Assembly (NCBI GenBank): GCA_001298545.1
Contig: LJCX01000030.1
Location: 620,001 to 684,000, forward strand
Length of the DNA: 64,000 nt
Origin: Actinobacteria bacterium OV320
GTDB lineage: Bacteria > Actinomycetota > Actinomycetes > Streptomycetales > Streptomycetaceae
Direction of reading: 5' to 3'
Shown here: positions 23,538-32,183 of the stretch, one piece after another
How positions within the stretch are numbered: the first letter of the stretch is position 1
Layout of the letters: every line of letters begins with the position of its first letter
The notes under the pieces: generated by a model
What the model was told of the DNA's origin: nothing
Database searches by the model: none
What the model saw: the letters and a program-made list of their open reading frames with translations, nothing else
Position numbers and translations under genes: made by a program

Positions 23538-23894
23538 GGAATGATCCCCATCCTTAGTCGCGAATCTGGGCAGAGCGCAAACGAATACACAAACTGTGGG
23601 CATCAAATCGATGATGACCACAACATGTTGGGGTTACCGTAGGGGCGGGAGGCAGACAGCGCCAAACGCGGCACGCCGAGCGAGCCCGCCTGAAGCCACG
23701 AGGGGCACAGTGACCACAACACCCCAACTGCACGGTGGAGTTGGGGTCTGTGAGCGTGTCGGGACCCGGGACTCCGGGGCGGTACCGTTGCCACGGGCTG
23801 TCTTCCGTGCTGCGGGACGCGAGCGCGTGACAGCAACGCACTGCACGGGCTCACCGCTGGCCCGAGGGCTGTTTCGACAGGAATCAAGTCCAGA
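23538..23894. other. Non-coding stretch with a palindrome
   Basis: No convincing gene. It contains the promoter side of the NrdJ-domain gene (CAACATGTTGGGGTTACC near 23622) and a perfect 9-base inverted repeat ACCCCAACT / AGTTGGGGT at 23721-23747, a possible operator. Confidence 0.35.
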
Positions 23895-24110
23895 TCGACT
23901 CGGGTACTTCTCCGAGCTGTTGACGCCACAGATTCAGCACGTGCTGCACAGCCTGGTCCCATTCGATGATGGGTGAGTCCGGTGTCCGCAAGGATCAGCA
24001 CGTTCAGCTCGGTGCGTTGCCAGACCGCCCGGACAAGGTCGGCCCGGATCTTGACAGGACCGCCCCGCCACCACAGGCGCCGCCAGACCAGGATGTCGCG
24101 CCGACCCGCC
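23895..24110 (-). pseudogene. Leucine-rich-repeat protein fragment
   Basis: The minus strand reads DILVWRRLWWRGGPVKIRAD, LVRAVWQRTELNVLILADTG in one frame, then, after a frame change near 23975, DQAVQHVLNLWRQQLGEVPE with SIWT before a stop. LNVLILADTGL and LNLWRQQLGEVPESIW fit the LxLxxNxLxxLPxxI leucine-rich-repeat pattern. Both ends are truncated, so this is a decayed fragment. Confidence 0.4.
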
Positions 24111-24200
24111 GGAGTGGCTGGAGGTTCCCTTGGCGCGCCCGGTGATCCTCAGCCACTCCCCGTCACGACACGATGGTTCTCGTCGCGGCGTCGGCGCCCG

Positions 24201-24932
24201 TCACGAGGCCGCGGTCCGCCAGGACGCGCCGAGTTCCGCGAGCCGCCCCCGCAGTACGCCGCGCTTCTCCTCCAGCTCCTGCGAGGCGGGCGACAGGAGA
24301 TAGATGTTTTCGCGGTACGGGCGGAAACCGATGCTCTCCCACCCCTGGGCGATCTTGCCGTTCACGCGGTCCCACTCGGATCGGTCCCTCAGACGCTGAC
24401 TGCTGAGGTCGGTGATGCCGGGTGAGCAGGCAATGGCCCGGCAGCCGGGCATGAGCCGGTGGATCGCCTCGATGCCGAGTACGGCCGCCAGGCCGTGGCC
24501 GCGCCATTGCGGCTCCAGGGTCACCCGGTCCATGACGAGCAGTGCGGAGCCAACGTACTCCAGCAGCTCGCTGACCTCGCTGGTGAACGAACCCGTCTGC
24601 GGGTCGAGGAGAACCTGGGCGGTCTCGTACAGCTCCTCGGACTCCTCCTCCATGGCCCAGTAAGCGTTCCGGCCTCGGTCGAGATGCACCCGGTAGAAGG
24701 CCATCGACCCGACGGCGACGTCCTCCACCGTGCACGACGGGCAGTTCGCGGTGACGCAGCCGCTGCTCGGCGCCGGGTCCTGGCCGCCGTCATGCGTTCG
24801 CTGGCGGTGCAGGACGGCCACGTTCCACCGCTCCAGCGTGTCGGCTTGCGGGGTGTCCCAGAGCTCGTCGTCGTAGGAGATACGCAGGTGCAGCTCGGTG
24901 GGGTCGCCGGGCAACGAGGAGGGTTCGATCAC
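24201..24932 (-). CDS. GNAT-family acetyltransferase-like protein
   Basis: The 243-residue protein has acetyl-CoA binding motif A at about residues 138-158 (VTLEPQWRGHGLAAVLG, R/Q-x2-G-x-G/A) and a following segment WESIGFRPYRENIYLLS typical of GNAT C-termini. The N-terminal half includes CVTANCPSC and an acidic helix (MEEESEELYETAQ). Substrate unknown. It stands alone on the minus strand. Confidence 0.6.
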   Translation of the reverse strand: MIEPSSLPGDPTELHLRISYDDELWDTPQADTLERWNVAVLHRQRTHDGGQDPAPSSGCVTANCPSCTVEDVAVGSMAFYRVHLDRGRNAYWAMEEESEELYETAQVLLDPQTGSFTSEVSELLEYVGSALLVMDRVTLEPQWRGHGLAAVLGIEAIHRLMPGCRAIACSPGITDLSSQRLRDRSEWDRVNGKIAQGWESIGFRPYRENIYLLSPASQELEEKRGVLRGRLAELGASWRTAAS

Positions 24933-24997
24933 TGCGGAAGACTAACGAGGCGCCTACTGCCCGGCGTCGGGACCCGGCCGAGACTCCGCGCCAGCCA

Positions 24998-25240
24998 TCA
25001 CGTGCGGCGCTGCGGGTCGGGCCCGAGCGTGATGGCCATCCAGGGCGCCGCAGCTTCGCGGTAGCTGTGCCCAACCGGGACCAGCTCGGCGCCGCGGTTG
25101 AGGCTGAAGATCGTCACCATGATCATCTCCGAGCCGTCCGCGACGGAGGTGAGCTGGGTGCGGCAGCGCTGACAGGACCCTCGGTGCAGCGTCGACCAAG
25201 TGGAAAAGTATGTCGGCTCGCCTGCGGGGCCCGTCCACTT
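24998..25240 (-). pseudogene. Truncated GFA (CENP-V/Mss4-like) protein, C-terminal part
   Basis: The minus strand reads LKWTGPAGEPTYFSTWSTLH, RGSCQRCRTQLTSVADGSEM and PWMAITLGPDPQRRT before a stop. This parallels the C-terminal half of the intact GFA gene at 26883 (VTWTGEGGEPTWYETFEGEA, GFCPTCGSRL). No start codon or N-terminal zinc ligands remain, so it is a 5'-truncated copy. Confidence 0.5.
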
Positions 25241-25363
25241 CAGGAGGCACGCGAGCGGCAGGGTACGGAGCTGGCCGGATCATGTGGCTGGCCGCCCGGA
25301 ACGTTCGAGGCGCGTTGCTAGGGTCGGTCCTGACCGGATCATGGCAAGGACGAGCGGGGGATC

Positions 25364-26785
25364 ATGCGAGCGCGTACGGCGGTGGCCGGAGCACTGGTGC
25401 TGACGGTGTTGACGGGCTGTTCTGGCTCCGCGTCGGACTCCGGCTCGGCCAAGCACGGCGGTCCAGGCCCGCTGGATCGTTCCGAGCCGCTGGTCAAGCT
25501 GAGCGTGCCGTCGGCCTACGACGCGGCCAAGGGCTGGGACGAGAAGCTGGCGTGGGTGCCAGGCTCGGTGACGACCCTGCCGGTGACGACCGTTCCGGGC
25601 ACGCCCACGGTCGCGGTGATGCAGGTGGCCTCCAACGGATACACCGTCACCGCCCGGTCAGGCAGCAGTGGCAAGGTCGACTGGAGGTCCGCGCCGTGGA
25701 ACCCGCCCACACCCGTCGAGGGCGCGCAGGGCGACAGCACGACCGGCGAGGCCGCCGAGATCCCGGATGTGATGGGCTTCGAGCAGGACGGCAAGCGCTA
25801 TGTCGTCGCGTACGCGCACGGCATGCGTGACAAGGACGATCTCCACGAGGGCGTCGAGGTGGTCCGCCTGGCCCTCTACCCGGCCGACGCTTCCGGCTCG
25901 GCGGTCAAGCCGGTGCGGGAGATCGACGTCCCCGTCTCCGCCGACCCCGGCGAGATCCGCGTGCAGGCATCGGGCGGCCGGCTGCTGGTGGCCTGGGGAG
26001 AGGACGGCGCGTTCCCGCGCTCGTCGGCCGCGGTGGATGCCGCCACGGGCAAGACGACCGTCTACGAAGACGCCAACAAGCTCCTGCCGCAGTGCGAGCA
26101 GGCGGCCGCCTGCAACAGCAGCCGCGTCATGGCCGCCACCCCCGACGGTCCGCTGGTCGGCATGGGCGGCGGAGGCTTCGGCATCCCCGGCCGGTGGTTC
26201 AGCGACTCCATCCGGCCCAAGCAGGTGGCCGCCACCACCGGCATCCTCGACTCCTGGAACGGCACCGTCTACGCAGCCGCAAGGGGGCACGTCCTGGCCG
26301 GCTGGAAGACCGGCGGGAGGTACGGCGGTAACGACAGCGCCGTCTGGTCGGTGCACGATCTGGCCACCGGCACGCTCACCGCCCAGGTCGTCTGCGACTA
26401 CGACGTCCCCGACGAGACCAGCTCCAGCCGCGACTTCCCCGTCACCACCTCGCCCGACGGACGCTACCTGGCCGCCGGCCCCCTCGCGTTCGACCTGAAG
26501 GCCAAGCGGGGCATCTGCCTCCAGGGAGACGGCAACCGCAAGACCATCGTCCTGGCCTCCATCCGCGACGACGGCACCGCCTACGGCGCAGTCCGCGACG
26601 ACTCCATCGGCAGCGACACCGACCCCGTCCCCGCCCAGCTCAACCTCCGGACCGTCACCGGGGACCCGAAGGTACTCAGCGTCGGCACGGAGCTCCCCTA
26701 CCTGACCACACCGGACGGTTCAGGGCTCTTCATCAAACGCACCGCGGACAAGGACCTCGTCGTCTCCGTGCGCGCCGGCCACTGA
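25364..26785 (+). CDS. Lipoprotein, probable beta-propeller
   Basis: The 473-residue protein has a lipoprotein signal (MRARTAVAGALVLTVLTGC, Cys 19 lipidated) then repeated beta-rich blades: YTVTARSGSSGKVDWRSAP, DGKRYVVAYAHG, RLLVAWGEDGAF, SWNGTVYAAARGHVLAGWK and VTTSPDGRYLAAGPLAFDL. These resemble PQQ/WD-like propeller repeats in Streptomyces lipoproteins. It should sit on the outer membrane face. A GCGGGGGATC Shine-Dalgarno-like sequence precedes the ATG. Function unknown; it is common on Streptomyces chromosomes, so it could be transferred cargo. Confidence 0.75.
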   Translation: MRARTAVAGALVLTVLTGCSGSASDSGSAKHGGPGPLDRSEPLVKLSVPSAYDAAKGWDEKLAWVPGSVTTLPVTTVPGTPTVAVMQVASNGYTVTARSGSSGKVDWRSAPWNPPTPVEGAQGDSTTGEAAEIPDVMGFEQDGKRYVVAYAHGMRDKDDLHEGVEVVRLALYPADASGSAVKPVREIDVPVSADPGEIRVQASGGRLLVAWGEDGAFPRSSAAVDAATGKTTVYEDANKLLPQCEQAAACNSSRVMAATPDGPLVGMGGGGFGIPGRWFSDSIRPKQVAATTGILDSWNGTVYAAARGHVLAGWKTGGRYGGNDSAVWSVHDLATGTLTAQVVCDYDVPDETSSSRDFPVTTSPDGRYLAAGPLAFDLKAKRGICLQGDGNRKTIVLASIRDDGTAYGAVRDDSIGSDTDPVPAQLNLRTVTGDPKVLSVGTELPYLTTPDGSGLFIKRTADKDLVVSVRAGH

Positions 26786-26882
26786 CCCTGCGGGCCAGAA
26801 GCTCTGAACAGAAGAGAAAGCTCCAACGAACTGGCGGGATAATTGAGGGTGCGGGTGACGTCGCCGACCAGTGGACGGGCGG

Positions 26883-27320
26883 TCAACCGGCCGTACTGTG
26901 CTCAGTCTCCGGCACCGGGGGCAGCCAGTGCACGGCGTTGTCGCGGAAGGATGCGTGGATCGGCACGAGGTCTGGGCCGCTGGTGTCGTCGAGGGCGGTG
27001 CCGTTGATGCCGATCTCTGGGATGTCGCTGTCGATCGCCGCTAGACGGCTGCCGCAGGTCGGGCAGAAGCCGCGCTTCGCCTCGCCTTCGAAGGTCTCGT
27101 ACCAGGTTGGCTCGCCGCCCTCACCGGTCCAGGTGACCTTCTCGAATCCCACCCACCACATCACTGGTGTGCCGCCGAGCTTTTGACAGTGGCGGCAGAC
27201 ACAGGTGTGGGGGAAGACGGCCGGCCCTCGGGTGGTGAAGCGGATGCGGCCGCACAGGCAGCCGCCGGTACGTTCCCCGGCTGCTTCGGCTCCCTGGGCG
27301 TCTGCGGGGGTGGCGTTCAT
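26883..27320 (-). CDS. GFA family zinc protein (CENP-V/Mss4-like)
   Basis: A 145-residue protein with the GFA zinc ligands: GGCLCGRIRF, HTCVCRHCQKLGG and GFCPTCGSRLAAI. The family includes formaldehyde-activating enzyme homologues, but most actinobacterial members have no known substrate. The ATG giving MNATPADAQG is chosen because GGGAGATCACC precedes it; an upstream in-frame start at 27359 adds non-conserved residues. A truncated relative lies at 24998-25240. Confidence 0.8.
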   Translation of the reverse strand: MNATPADAQGAEAAGERTGGCLCGRIRFTTRGPAVFPHTCVCRHCQKLGGTPVMWWVGFEKVTWTGEGGEPTWYETFEGEAKRGFCPTCGSRLAAIDSDIPEIGINGTALDDTSGPDLVPIHASFRDNAVHWLPPVPETEHSTAG

Positions 27321-27470
27321 AAGGTGATCTCCCAGGCACGATGGGCAAGTTGGGCCCATCAGTGTGCCATCGCTTCCATGATCGCCAGGACGCTGTTGGC
27401 GGTCCTGGCGTGCCCCCGGCCGCGTGCGCCGATTGTGGAGGCGTCACGGGCCGGGCGACAAGACTGCGGC

Positions 27471-27603
27471 TCAGGGGCGTCCGAGGGCGCGGACCGTCCA
27501 TCCGGCGTCGCGCCAGGTGACCGGGTTCAGGGTGCCGCGGCCGTCGATGACGCGCGGCGTGGCGGTGCGGGCGGCGAGCCGGTGTGGGTCGATGTGGCGC
27601 CTC
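27471..27603 (-). pseudogene. C-terminal fragment of a UDP-sugar dehydrogenase
   Basis: The minus strand reads ATPRVIDGRGTLNPVTWRDA then GWTVRALGRP and stop, the conserved C-terminus of UDP-glucose/GDP-mannose dehydrogenases (DGRN-x-LD-x2-x-WR-x2-GW-x-Y-x2-GRP). Similarity stops abruptly at about 27603, next to a strong terminator. This is a deletion scar, not a gene. Confidence 0.55.
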
Positions 27604-27635
27604 CATCAGCTGAGCCCCGCGAAAGCGCCCACGAC

Positions 27636-27674
27636 AAAGCCCCCGGAATCGAACAATTCGATTCCGGGGGCTTT
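27636..27674. terminator. Strong hairpin terminator
   Basis: Perfect 18-base inverted repeat AAAGCCCCCGGAATCGAA / TTCGATTCCGGGGGCTTT with loop CAA. The symmetric A/T-flanked stem works in both directions. It ends the long minus-strand cargo block that begins at 43516. Confidence 0.9.
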
Positions 27675-27693
27675 GCGGAGTGAGCCTGTGCCG

Positions 27694-28701
27694 TCAGCCC
27701 GCGGTGGAGCCGTCGTCGGTGGAGTTGTCCGTGCCTCGGCGGCGGGCCACGAAGAGGGCGCCTCCGCCGGCAGCGATCAGGACTCCGGCGCCGCCGATCA
27801 GCCAAGGGGCGGCGTCGGCGCCGGTGTGCGCGAGCGAGCCCGCGGGGGCGGGGGCCGCGGTGCTCGACGTCTCGTCGGAGGTCGGGGTGCCCGAGGCGGA
27901 CGGCGTCGAGGTGTCCTCTTCCTGGCCGGGCTTGTCCGCGGTGGGCCCGTCGCTCGGCTTGTCAGTGGGCTTGTCGGTCGGGCTCTCCGCGGGCGGCGGG
28001 GTGGTGGCGCTCTTGGCGTTGGTGACAGTCACGGTCACGGGGTCGCCCGGCTTGGCCTTGAACGCCTTCGAGGGCTTGTAGATCTCGTAGCCCTCGGGCG
28101 CCTTCACTTGCTTGACCCAGAAGTCGCTGCCGGTGCGGGCGTTGATGGGCAGCTTGCCGCTCGCCGTTCCGTCGGAGCCGGTCGTCAGCGTCAGGATGAT
28201 CTTGTCGCCGCGGCCGATGTTGACCGTGGATCCGGCCAACAGCTTGCCGGTCTTGTCGTCCTTGGCCTTCAGCAGAACCGAGGCGGGCTTGAACGGGTCG
28301 ATGATGGTCAGCGGGGTGTCGGCACCGGGGGTAACGATGACGTCCTGGTCGTCGACGACCTCGTGCAGCGGGCTACCGCTGGAGACTTCCTTGAGCCGGT
28401 AGACACCGGGCGCGAGGTCCTGGAAGGTCAGCTGGCCCTCGGTGTCGGTGGTGCCGCGTGCGGCCTGCTTGCCGGTGGAGTCAAGCAGGGTGAACGTGGC
28501 GCCGGCGAGAACATCGCCGCCCGGGTCCTTCTTCAGGATGGTGACGCCGCCGTTCCCGGCCGCGCTCAGCGGAGTGATGGAAGTGGAGGGGGTCGGCTCG
28601 GGGGTCTGCGCGGAGGCGGCTGGGGCCAAGGCCACCGCGCCGGTCATCGTGGCGACGGTGACGGCCACGGCGGACAGGCGGCGTGCGGAAAGGGTACGCA
28701 A
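27694..28701 (-). CDS. Sortase-anchored SpaA/Cna_B-type surface protein
   Basis: A 335-residue protein starting at TTG (GGAG 9 bases upstream) with a Sec signal peptide (LSAVAVTVATMTGAVALAPA). Prealbumin-like SpaA/Cna_B domains follow: GVTILKKDPGGDVLAGATF, GQLTFQDLAPGVYRLKEV and SDFWVKQVKAPEGYEIYKP. Then come a long Pro/Thr/Ser/Asp spacer, the sorting motif LAHTG, a TM helix (WLIGGAGVLIAAGGGALFVA) and RRR. LAxTG is the motif used by class E sortases. It should be cell-wall attached. No sortase gene is in the window, so a host sortase would be needed. It is the last gene of the cargo block. Confidence 0.85.
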   Translation of the reverse strand: MRTLSARRLSAVAVTVATMTGAVALAPAASAQTPEPTPSTSITPLSAAGNGGVTILKKDPGGDVLAGATFTLLDSTGKQAARGTTDTEGQLTFQDLAPGVYRLKEVSSGSPLHEVVDDQDVIVTPGADTPLTIIDPFKPASVLLKAKDDKTGKLLAGSTVNIGRGDKIILTLTTGSDGTASGKLPINARTGSDFWVKQVKAPEGYEIYKPSKAFKAKPGDPVTVTVTNAKSATTPPPAESPTDKPTDKPSDGPTADKPGQEEDTSTPSASGTPTSDETSSTAAPAPAGSLAHTGADAAPWLIGGAGVLIAAGGGALFVARRRGTDNSTDDGSTAG

Positions 28702-28768
28702 GAAGGAACTCTCCTGGGGAGTACGCGGGCAGGGCTGCCCGTCGGTAGCAAGCGGGATAAGGGGCCGG

Positions 28769-29647
28769 TCAGCGGGTACGGGCCGGCGACGGCTGGAGTG
28801 GCGGGGCCGGACGGGTTTGCCCTGGAAGGTGCGCAGGGGGGTCGATCGTGCTTCCGCGGGCGGCGGCCCGGACGAGGTGGTGTTGGTCCTCGATGGGCAA
28901 CGTCGCGATGTGCGACAGGCCCTTGGCGACGGAGGCACCGCGCAGTGTGCTCGCCGGTAGGCCGGCGGCATGCACGATCCGGGCCGCAGCCTCGGCTTCG
29001 ATCAGGAGGCCGAACGCCGGTGGAATGTCGAGCAGTTGGGCAGCGTGCTCGCGGCTGCCGGTCAGTGCTTGAGTGAGGGGAAGGCCGTCGTCGAGGACGC
29101 TGTCGACGATGTCCAGCCAGACCGGCGTGGCCTGGTGAAGGCGGGTGAGGAAGTCGGCGTCGGTGAGCCAGCCTCCCCGGGCAGGCTCAGGATCCGTATC
29201 GAGCTGAGCCGGTCGCCGCCGTGCGCTGTCGGCGCTGCTGGTCGGGGGCGGTTCGGGCGTCCAGACCTTCAGGTAGTCCTGGATGGCATGGCTCAGGGGT
29301 ATGACCGCGGCGCCGATCCAGGGTGAGGTGTCGTCGTGGTGCCAGTCCCGTACGACGCCGTAGCCGTCATGCCCGGGCTGTTTGCCCAGGCGGGCATCCC
29401 GGACGGCGAACGTGCCGTGGTCGGCGAAGGACAAGTACGCGTGGTCGAAGGCGCCTCGGTCCGAATGGAGGAGGCTCAGGCGCAGTCCGCCGTACTCGCG
29501 TTCCCGGATGGTCTGGGCGAATTCAAGGCGCAGGCGTAGCGGGGAGTCGGGCGTGATGACCGCGTAGCAGGTGTCGCCGATCACTCGTCGTTCGTGGACG
29601 GGCAGGTCGAGCAGGTCGGTGAAGAAATGCTGGGCGTGCAGGGACAA
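28769..29647 (-). CDS. Conserved hypothetical protein of the cargo block
   Basis: The 292-residue protein has a globular N-terminal ~130 residues (HERRVIGDTCYAVITPD, LRLRLEFAQTIREREYGGLR and AFDHAYLSFADHGTFAVR) and a helical C-terminal part (SVLDDGLPLTQALTGSREHA and GASVAKGLSHIATLPIEDQH). No TM segment or catalytic motif is evident and no family is recognised. It lies between DUF317 genes and the surface protein, in the same orientation with short spacers. Confidence 0.55.
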   Translation of the reverse strand: MSLHAQHFFTDLLDLPVHERRVIGDTCYAVITPDSPLRLRLEFAQTIREREYGGLRLSLLHSDRGAFDHAYLSFADHGTFAVRDARLGKQPGHDGYGVVRDWHHDDTSPWIGAAVIPLSHAIQDYLKVWTPEPPPTSSADSARRRPAQLDTDPEPARGGWLTDADFLTRLHQATPVWLDIVDSVLDDGLPLTQALTGSREHAAQLLDIPPAFGLLIEAEAAARIVHAAGLPASTLRGASVAKGLSHIATLPIEDQHHLVRAAARGSTIDPPAHLPGQTRPAPPLQPSPARTR

Positions 29648-29689
29648 CGGTGATGGTGCTCCTCGGCAGCGGACGCTTCTGCGGGGCGG

Positions 29690-30565
29690 CTACCTGCGTC
29701 GGCCAAGCGGCGGGGCAGGAGGGGCGGACGGCGCGGGCGCGGTGCCCGGGACCCCGGCCACCGAGCTGTGCGCGGACGACAGGGTCGGCGAAGAGGGCAT
29801 GGACGCTCGCCTCTGTACCGGGGCACCCTGGTGCGCGGCGGCATCGGCCGGGGCGGCGGGGAGGGTGAGATGGAGACGGGTGTCGGCCGGAATGTTCCAC
29901 ACGGCCCGGGCTAGCGGCACGGGGGAGGCCAGGGAGGAGGCGAACCCCGCGACCAGGGAGGCGGGCACGGCGGAGGAGAACGTGGCCTTCCACAGCGGGT
30001 AGTCCGGTGGCCCGCCCCACGCGGACCAGACGGGTGCGGCCAAGTTCTTGTGCACGTAGGCGTGTTGCAGCACGCCGTAGCCGTCCGGGCTGCGGAAGTA
30101 CTGGACCCCGTCCGTCTTGACCGTGTGTTGCCAGCCGGAGGTGAGCAGCGGCAGGTATACGCGTTGGGGGCGGACGTCGTCTGGGCGCAGCAGGTCGCGT
30201 TCGCCCCTCCTGTCCGCCTCACACAGCGCGAGCACTTCGGCGTACAGGTCGCGGACGAGTTCGACGGGGGTACTGGCGTCGAGCGTGGCCGTCCAGATGG
30301 CCGGCCGGAAGGGGTCCTTGTGCGCGGCAACCAGCCACTCGCCGCCGCGTGGGTGGGCCTCGGAGGGGATGTGTCCGGCCAGCAACCGCATGCCGGGACT
30401 GATGGCGATGGTGGGTCCGTCTTCGGAGTGGGCGAGGGTCCAGTCCTGGTCGAAGGGGAAGGGCCACACATCGGAGAGCTCGTGGATGCCGGGACCGGCG
30501 AGGTGGCGCGGGAGGACCTCGACCACGTCGTGGTCGTCGAGATCGTCCAGAGGGCTGAACGGCAC
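29690..30565 (-). CDS. DUF317 domain protein
   Basis: The 291-residue protein has two DUF317 units: VVEVLPRHLAGPGIHELSDV with AISPGMRLLAGHIPS, and SGWQHTVKTDGVQYFRSPDG with PLWKATFSSAVPASLVAGFA. It ends in a low-complexity Pro/Ala/Ser tail. It starts at GTG. It is adjacent to a second DUF317 gene, suggesting paired function. Biochemical role unknown. Confidence 0.8.
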   Translation of the reverse strand: MPFSPLDDLDDHDVVEVLPRHLAGPGIHELSDVWPFPFDQDWTLAHSEDGPTIAISPGMRLLAGHIPSEAHPRGGEWLVAAHKDPFRPAIWTATLDASTPVELVRDLYAEVLALCEADRRGERDLLRPDDVRPQRVYLPLLTSGWQHTVKTDGVQYFRSPDGYGVLQHAYVHKNLAAPVWSAWGGPPDYPLWKATFSSAVPASLVAGFASSLASPVPLARAVWNIPADTRLHLTLPAAPADAAAHQGAPVQRRASMPSSPTLSSAHSSVAGVPGTAPAPSAPPAPPLGRRR

Positions 30566-30611
30566 AAGGCCCTTTCGGTGGGCGGGAGTTGCTGGTCGCG
30601 GGCAGCGGCGG

Positions 30612-31520
30612 TCAGCGGCGCGCGGCCGTACGTGGGGCGGCGGGCGCCGGAGGAAGGGTGGTCGTGCTCCAGCGCGGGACGCTGCGGGTGCCGAGTGCCG
30701 GCGGTCGGCGGGTGAGGGCGCGCTGGACGTCGAGCGGGGTCGGAACCGGGGCCGTGGGCGGTGTGACGGGTGTGAGCTGTGCGGCCTCGCGCAGCCCAGG
30801 GAGCATCGAGTCCCTCCAGCGCGGGAGGGGCGCCGGGTCGGACACGCTCTGGGTGATGGCCTTCACCAGGGCGGTGGGGGTGTTGGTGGTGGCGGTGGCG
30901 TACCAGCGGGCGTAACCGTTCTTCGGTCCGCCCCACAGGTGCCAGCGGGCCTCAAGGGTGGTCAACTCCTTCTCCGGATCGAGGCGGCCGGTGGTGTACT
31001 CGCAGGTGGCCATCGCGTCCGGGGACTGCAGTTCCATCACGCCCCAGCGCGGGTGCTGGAACTGCCAGCCGTTCTTGATCAGCGGGACGACGGCGTCGAA
31101 GGCGCCGAGCTCGGGGTCCTTAAGGTCGGGGTCGGCGAGGTAGATGTCGGGGCCGGCGGTGTACGCCTCAGCGAGGGCGGTGGTGAAGGCGGTGACGAAC
31201 TCGAAGGGCGCAGCGTCATTGAAGGAGACGCCCCATGCGGGCGGGCCGAAGCGGTCACGGTAGGCGTTGATCCGCCACAGTCCGTCGTCATCTCCCTCGG
31301 GCAGGAAGCCGAGTCGGACGCGGTGGTCGGGCGCGGTGACGTAGGCGTTGCCGAGATCATCGTGACGCAGGTCGAAGTCGAGCGCGAGGAGGGGCTCCAG
31401 CGCAGGGTCTCCGACAGCAGTGCTGCCGGCCAGGTAGCGGGGGGAGACGTAGACGTCGCCGTCGATCTCTTCGGTGTCAGGCACGAAAGTCCAGGGGGTC
31501 GGGGTTGAAGTGAGCGGCAT
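30612..31520 (-). CDS. DUF317 domain protein
   Basis: The 302-residue protein has DUF317 motifs DVYVSPRYLAGSTAVGD, AYVTAPDHRVRLGFLPEGDD, then GWQFQHPRWGVMELQSPDAM and KNGYARWYATATTNTPTALV. A proline-rich tail follows. It is separated from the HAD gene by nine bases and from the next DUF317 gene by 46 bases, within one apparent operon. Confidence 0.8.
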   Translation of the reverse strand: MPLTSTPTPWTFVPDTEEIDGDVYVSPRYLAGSTAVGDPALEPLLALDFDLRHDDLGNAYVTAPDHRVRLGFLPEGDDDGLWRINAYRDRFGPPAWGVSFNDAAPFEFVTAFTTALAEAYTAGPDIYLADPDLKDPELGAFDAVVPLIKNGWQFQHPRWGVMELQSPDAMATCEYTTGRLDPEKELTTLEARWHLWGGPKNGYARWYATATTNTPTALVKAITQSVSDPAPLPRWRDSMLPGLREAAQLTPVTPPTAPVPTPLDVQRALTRRPPALGTRSVPRWSTTTLPPAPAAPRTAARR

Positions 31521-31529
31521 GGTGCGCGG

Positions 31530-32183
31530 TCAGGAACCGGCTGTCCGCGAGGGTGCAAGCAGCAACTGCTGTTCCAGGTCTGTGGGTTGGCCGGTGTAGT
31601 GCAGGGTGCGCAGGCCCAGCTCGGCGGCGGCCCGGCAGTTGTCCTCGCGGTCGTCGACGAACAGCACGCGTGCCGGGTCGGCGACGCCGGTGGCGGCCAG
31701 GGCGCGTTCGTACGCGGCCGGATCGGGCTTGCACAGGCCCAGGCGAGCGGAGTACAACGCGTCGACCATCAGCTCGCGCCGCCAGTCGGTGGCATCCAGG
31801 ACGTTGCTGAGGTGGGCGGGGGCGTTGGAGAGCAGCACCATCGTCAGCCCCGCGGTCCGGGCGCGGTACAGGATGTCGAGGACGCGCGGGTCTGTGCGGG
31901 TCCACATGGCGGTATCGGCGGCCCGCAGCGTGCGCAGCCACCGCGGGCCGGGATGGTGCCCGAGCACCTTCGCCCAGTAGGCGAGATCGCTCAGTTCGCC
32001 TGCGTCATACGCGTTCCGGGGGGCCCAGAAGGCTTCTTGGAAGGAGGGGAGGTGTCGGTCGGGCCACTCGGCGAGGTCGGCGAGACGGGTCCACATGCCG
32101 GTGCTGGGCTGGAGTCCGAGGACTCCGTTGTAGTCGAGGAGTAGGGCGTCCACGCCGTTCAGGGAGACGGAGGTGTGGTTCAA
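31530..32183 (-). CDS. HAD-superfamily hydrolase, D-x-N variant
   Basis: The 217-residue protein starts at TTG, overlapping the MFS stop (TTGA). HAD motifs: I, ALLLDYNGVLGL (nucleophile Asp, but the second Asp of DxD is Asn); II, TMVLLSNAPAHL; III, GLCKPDPAAYE; IV, VLFVDDREDNCRAA. It has the cap and core of the HAD-IA subfamily. It may be a phosphatase in the ATP-grasp/MFS gene set, but loss of the acid/base Asp makes the chemistry uncertain; some YihX-like members naturally have Gly or Asn there. Confidence 0.8.
   Translation of the reverse strand: MNHTSVSLNGVDALLLDYNGVLGLQPSTGMWTRLADLAEWPDRHLPSFQEAFWAPRNAYDAGELSDLAYWAKVLGHHPGPRWLRTLRAADTAMWTRTDPRVLDILYRARTAGLTMVLLSNAPAHLSNVLDATDWRRELMVDALYSARLGLCKPDPAAYERALAATGVADPARVLFVDDREDNCRAAAELGLRTLHYTGQPTDLEQQLLLAPSRTAGS

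Noticed and set aside
23721..23747. ACCCCAACT/AGTTGGGGT palindrome as a terminator
   Set aside because: Short stem with a 9-base loop, not at a gene end; better viewed as a possible operator.
27424..29076. 550-residue plus-strand ORF
   Set aside because: Antisense of the LAxTG surface protein; the minus strand has the signal peptide, sorting motif and terminator.
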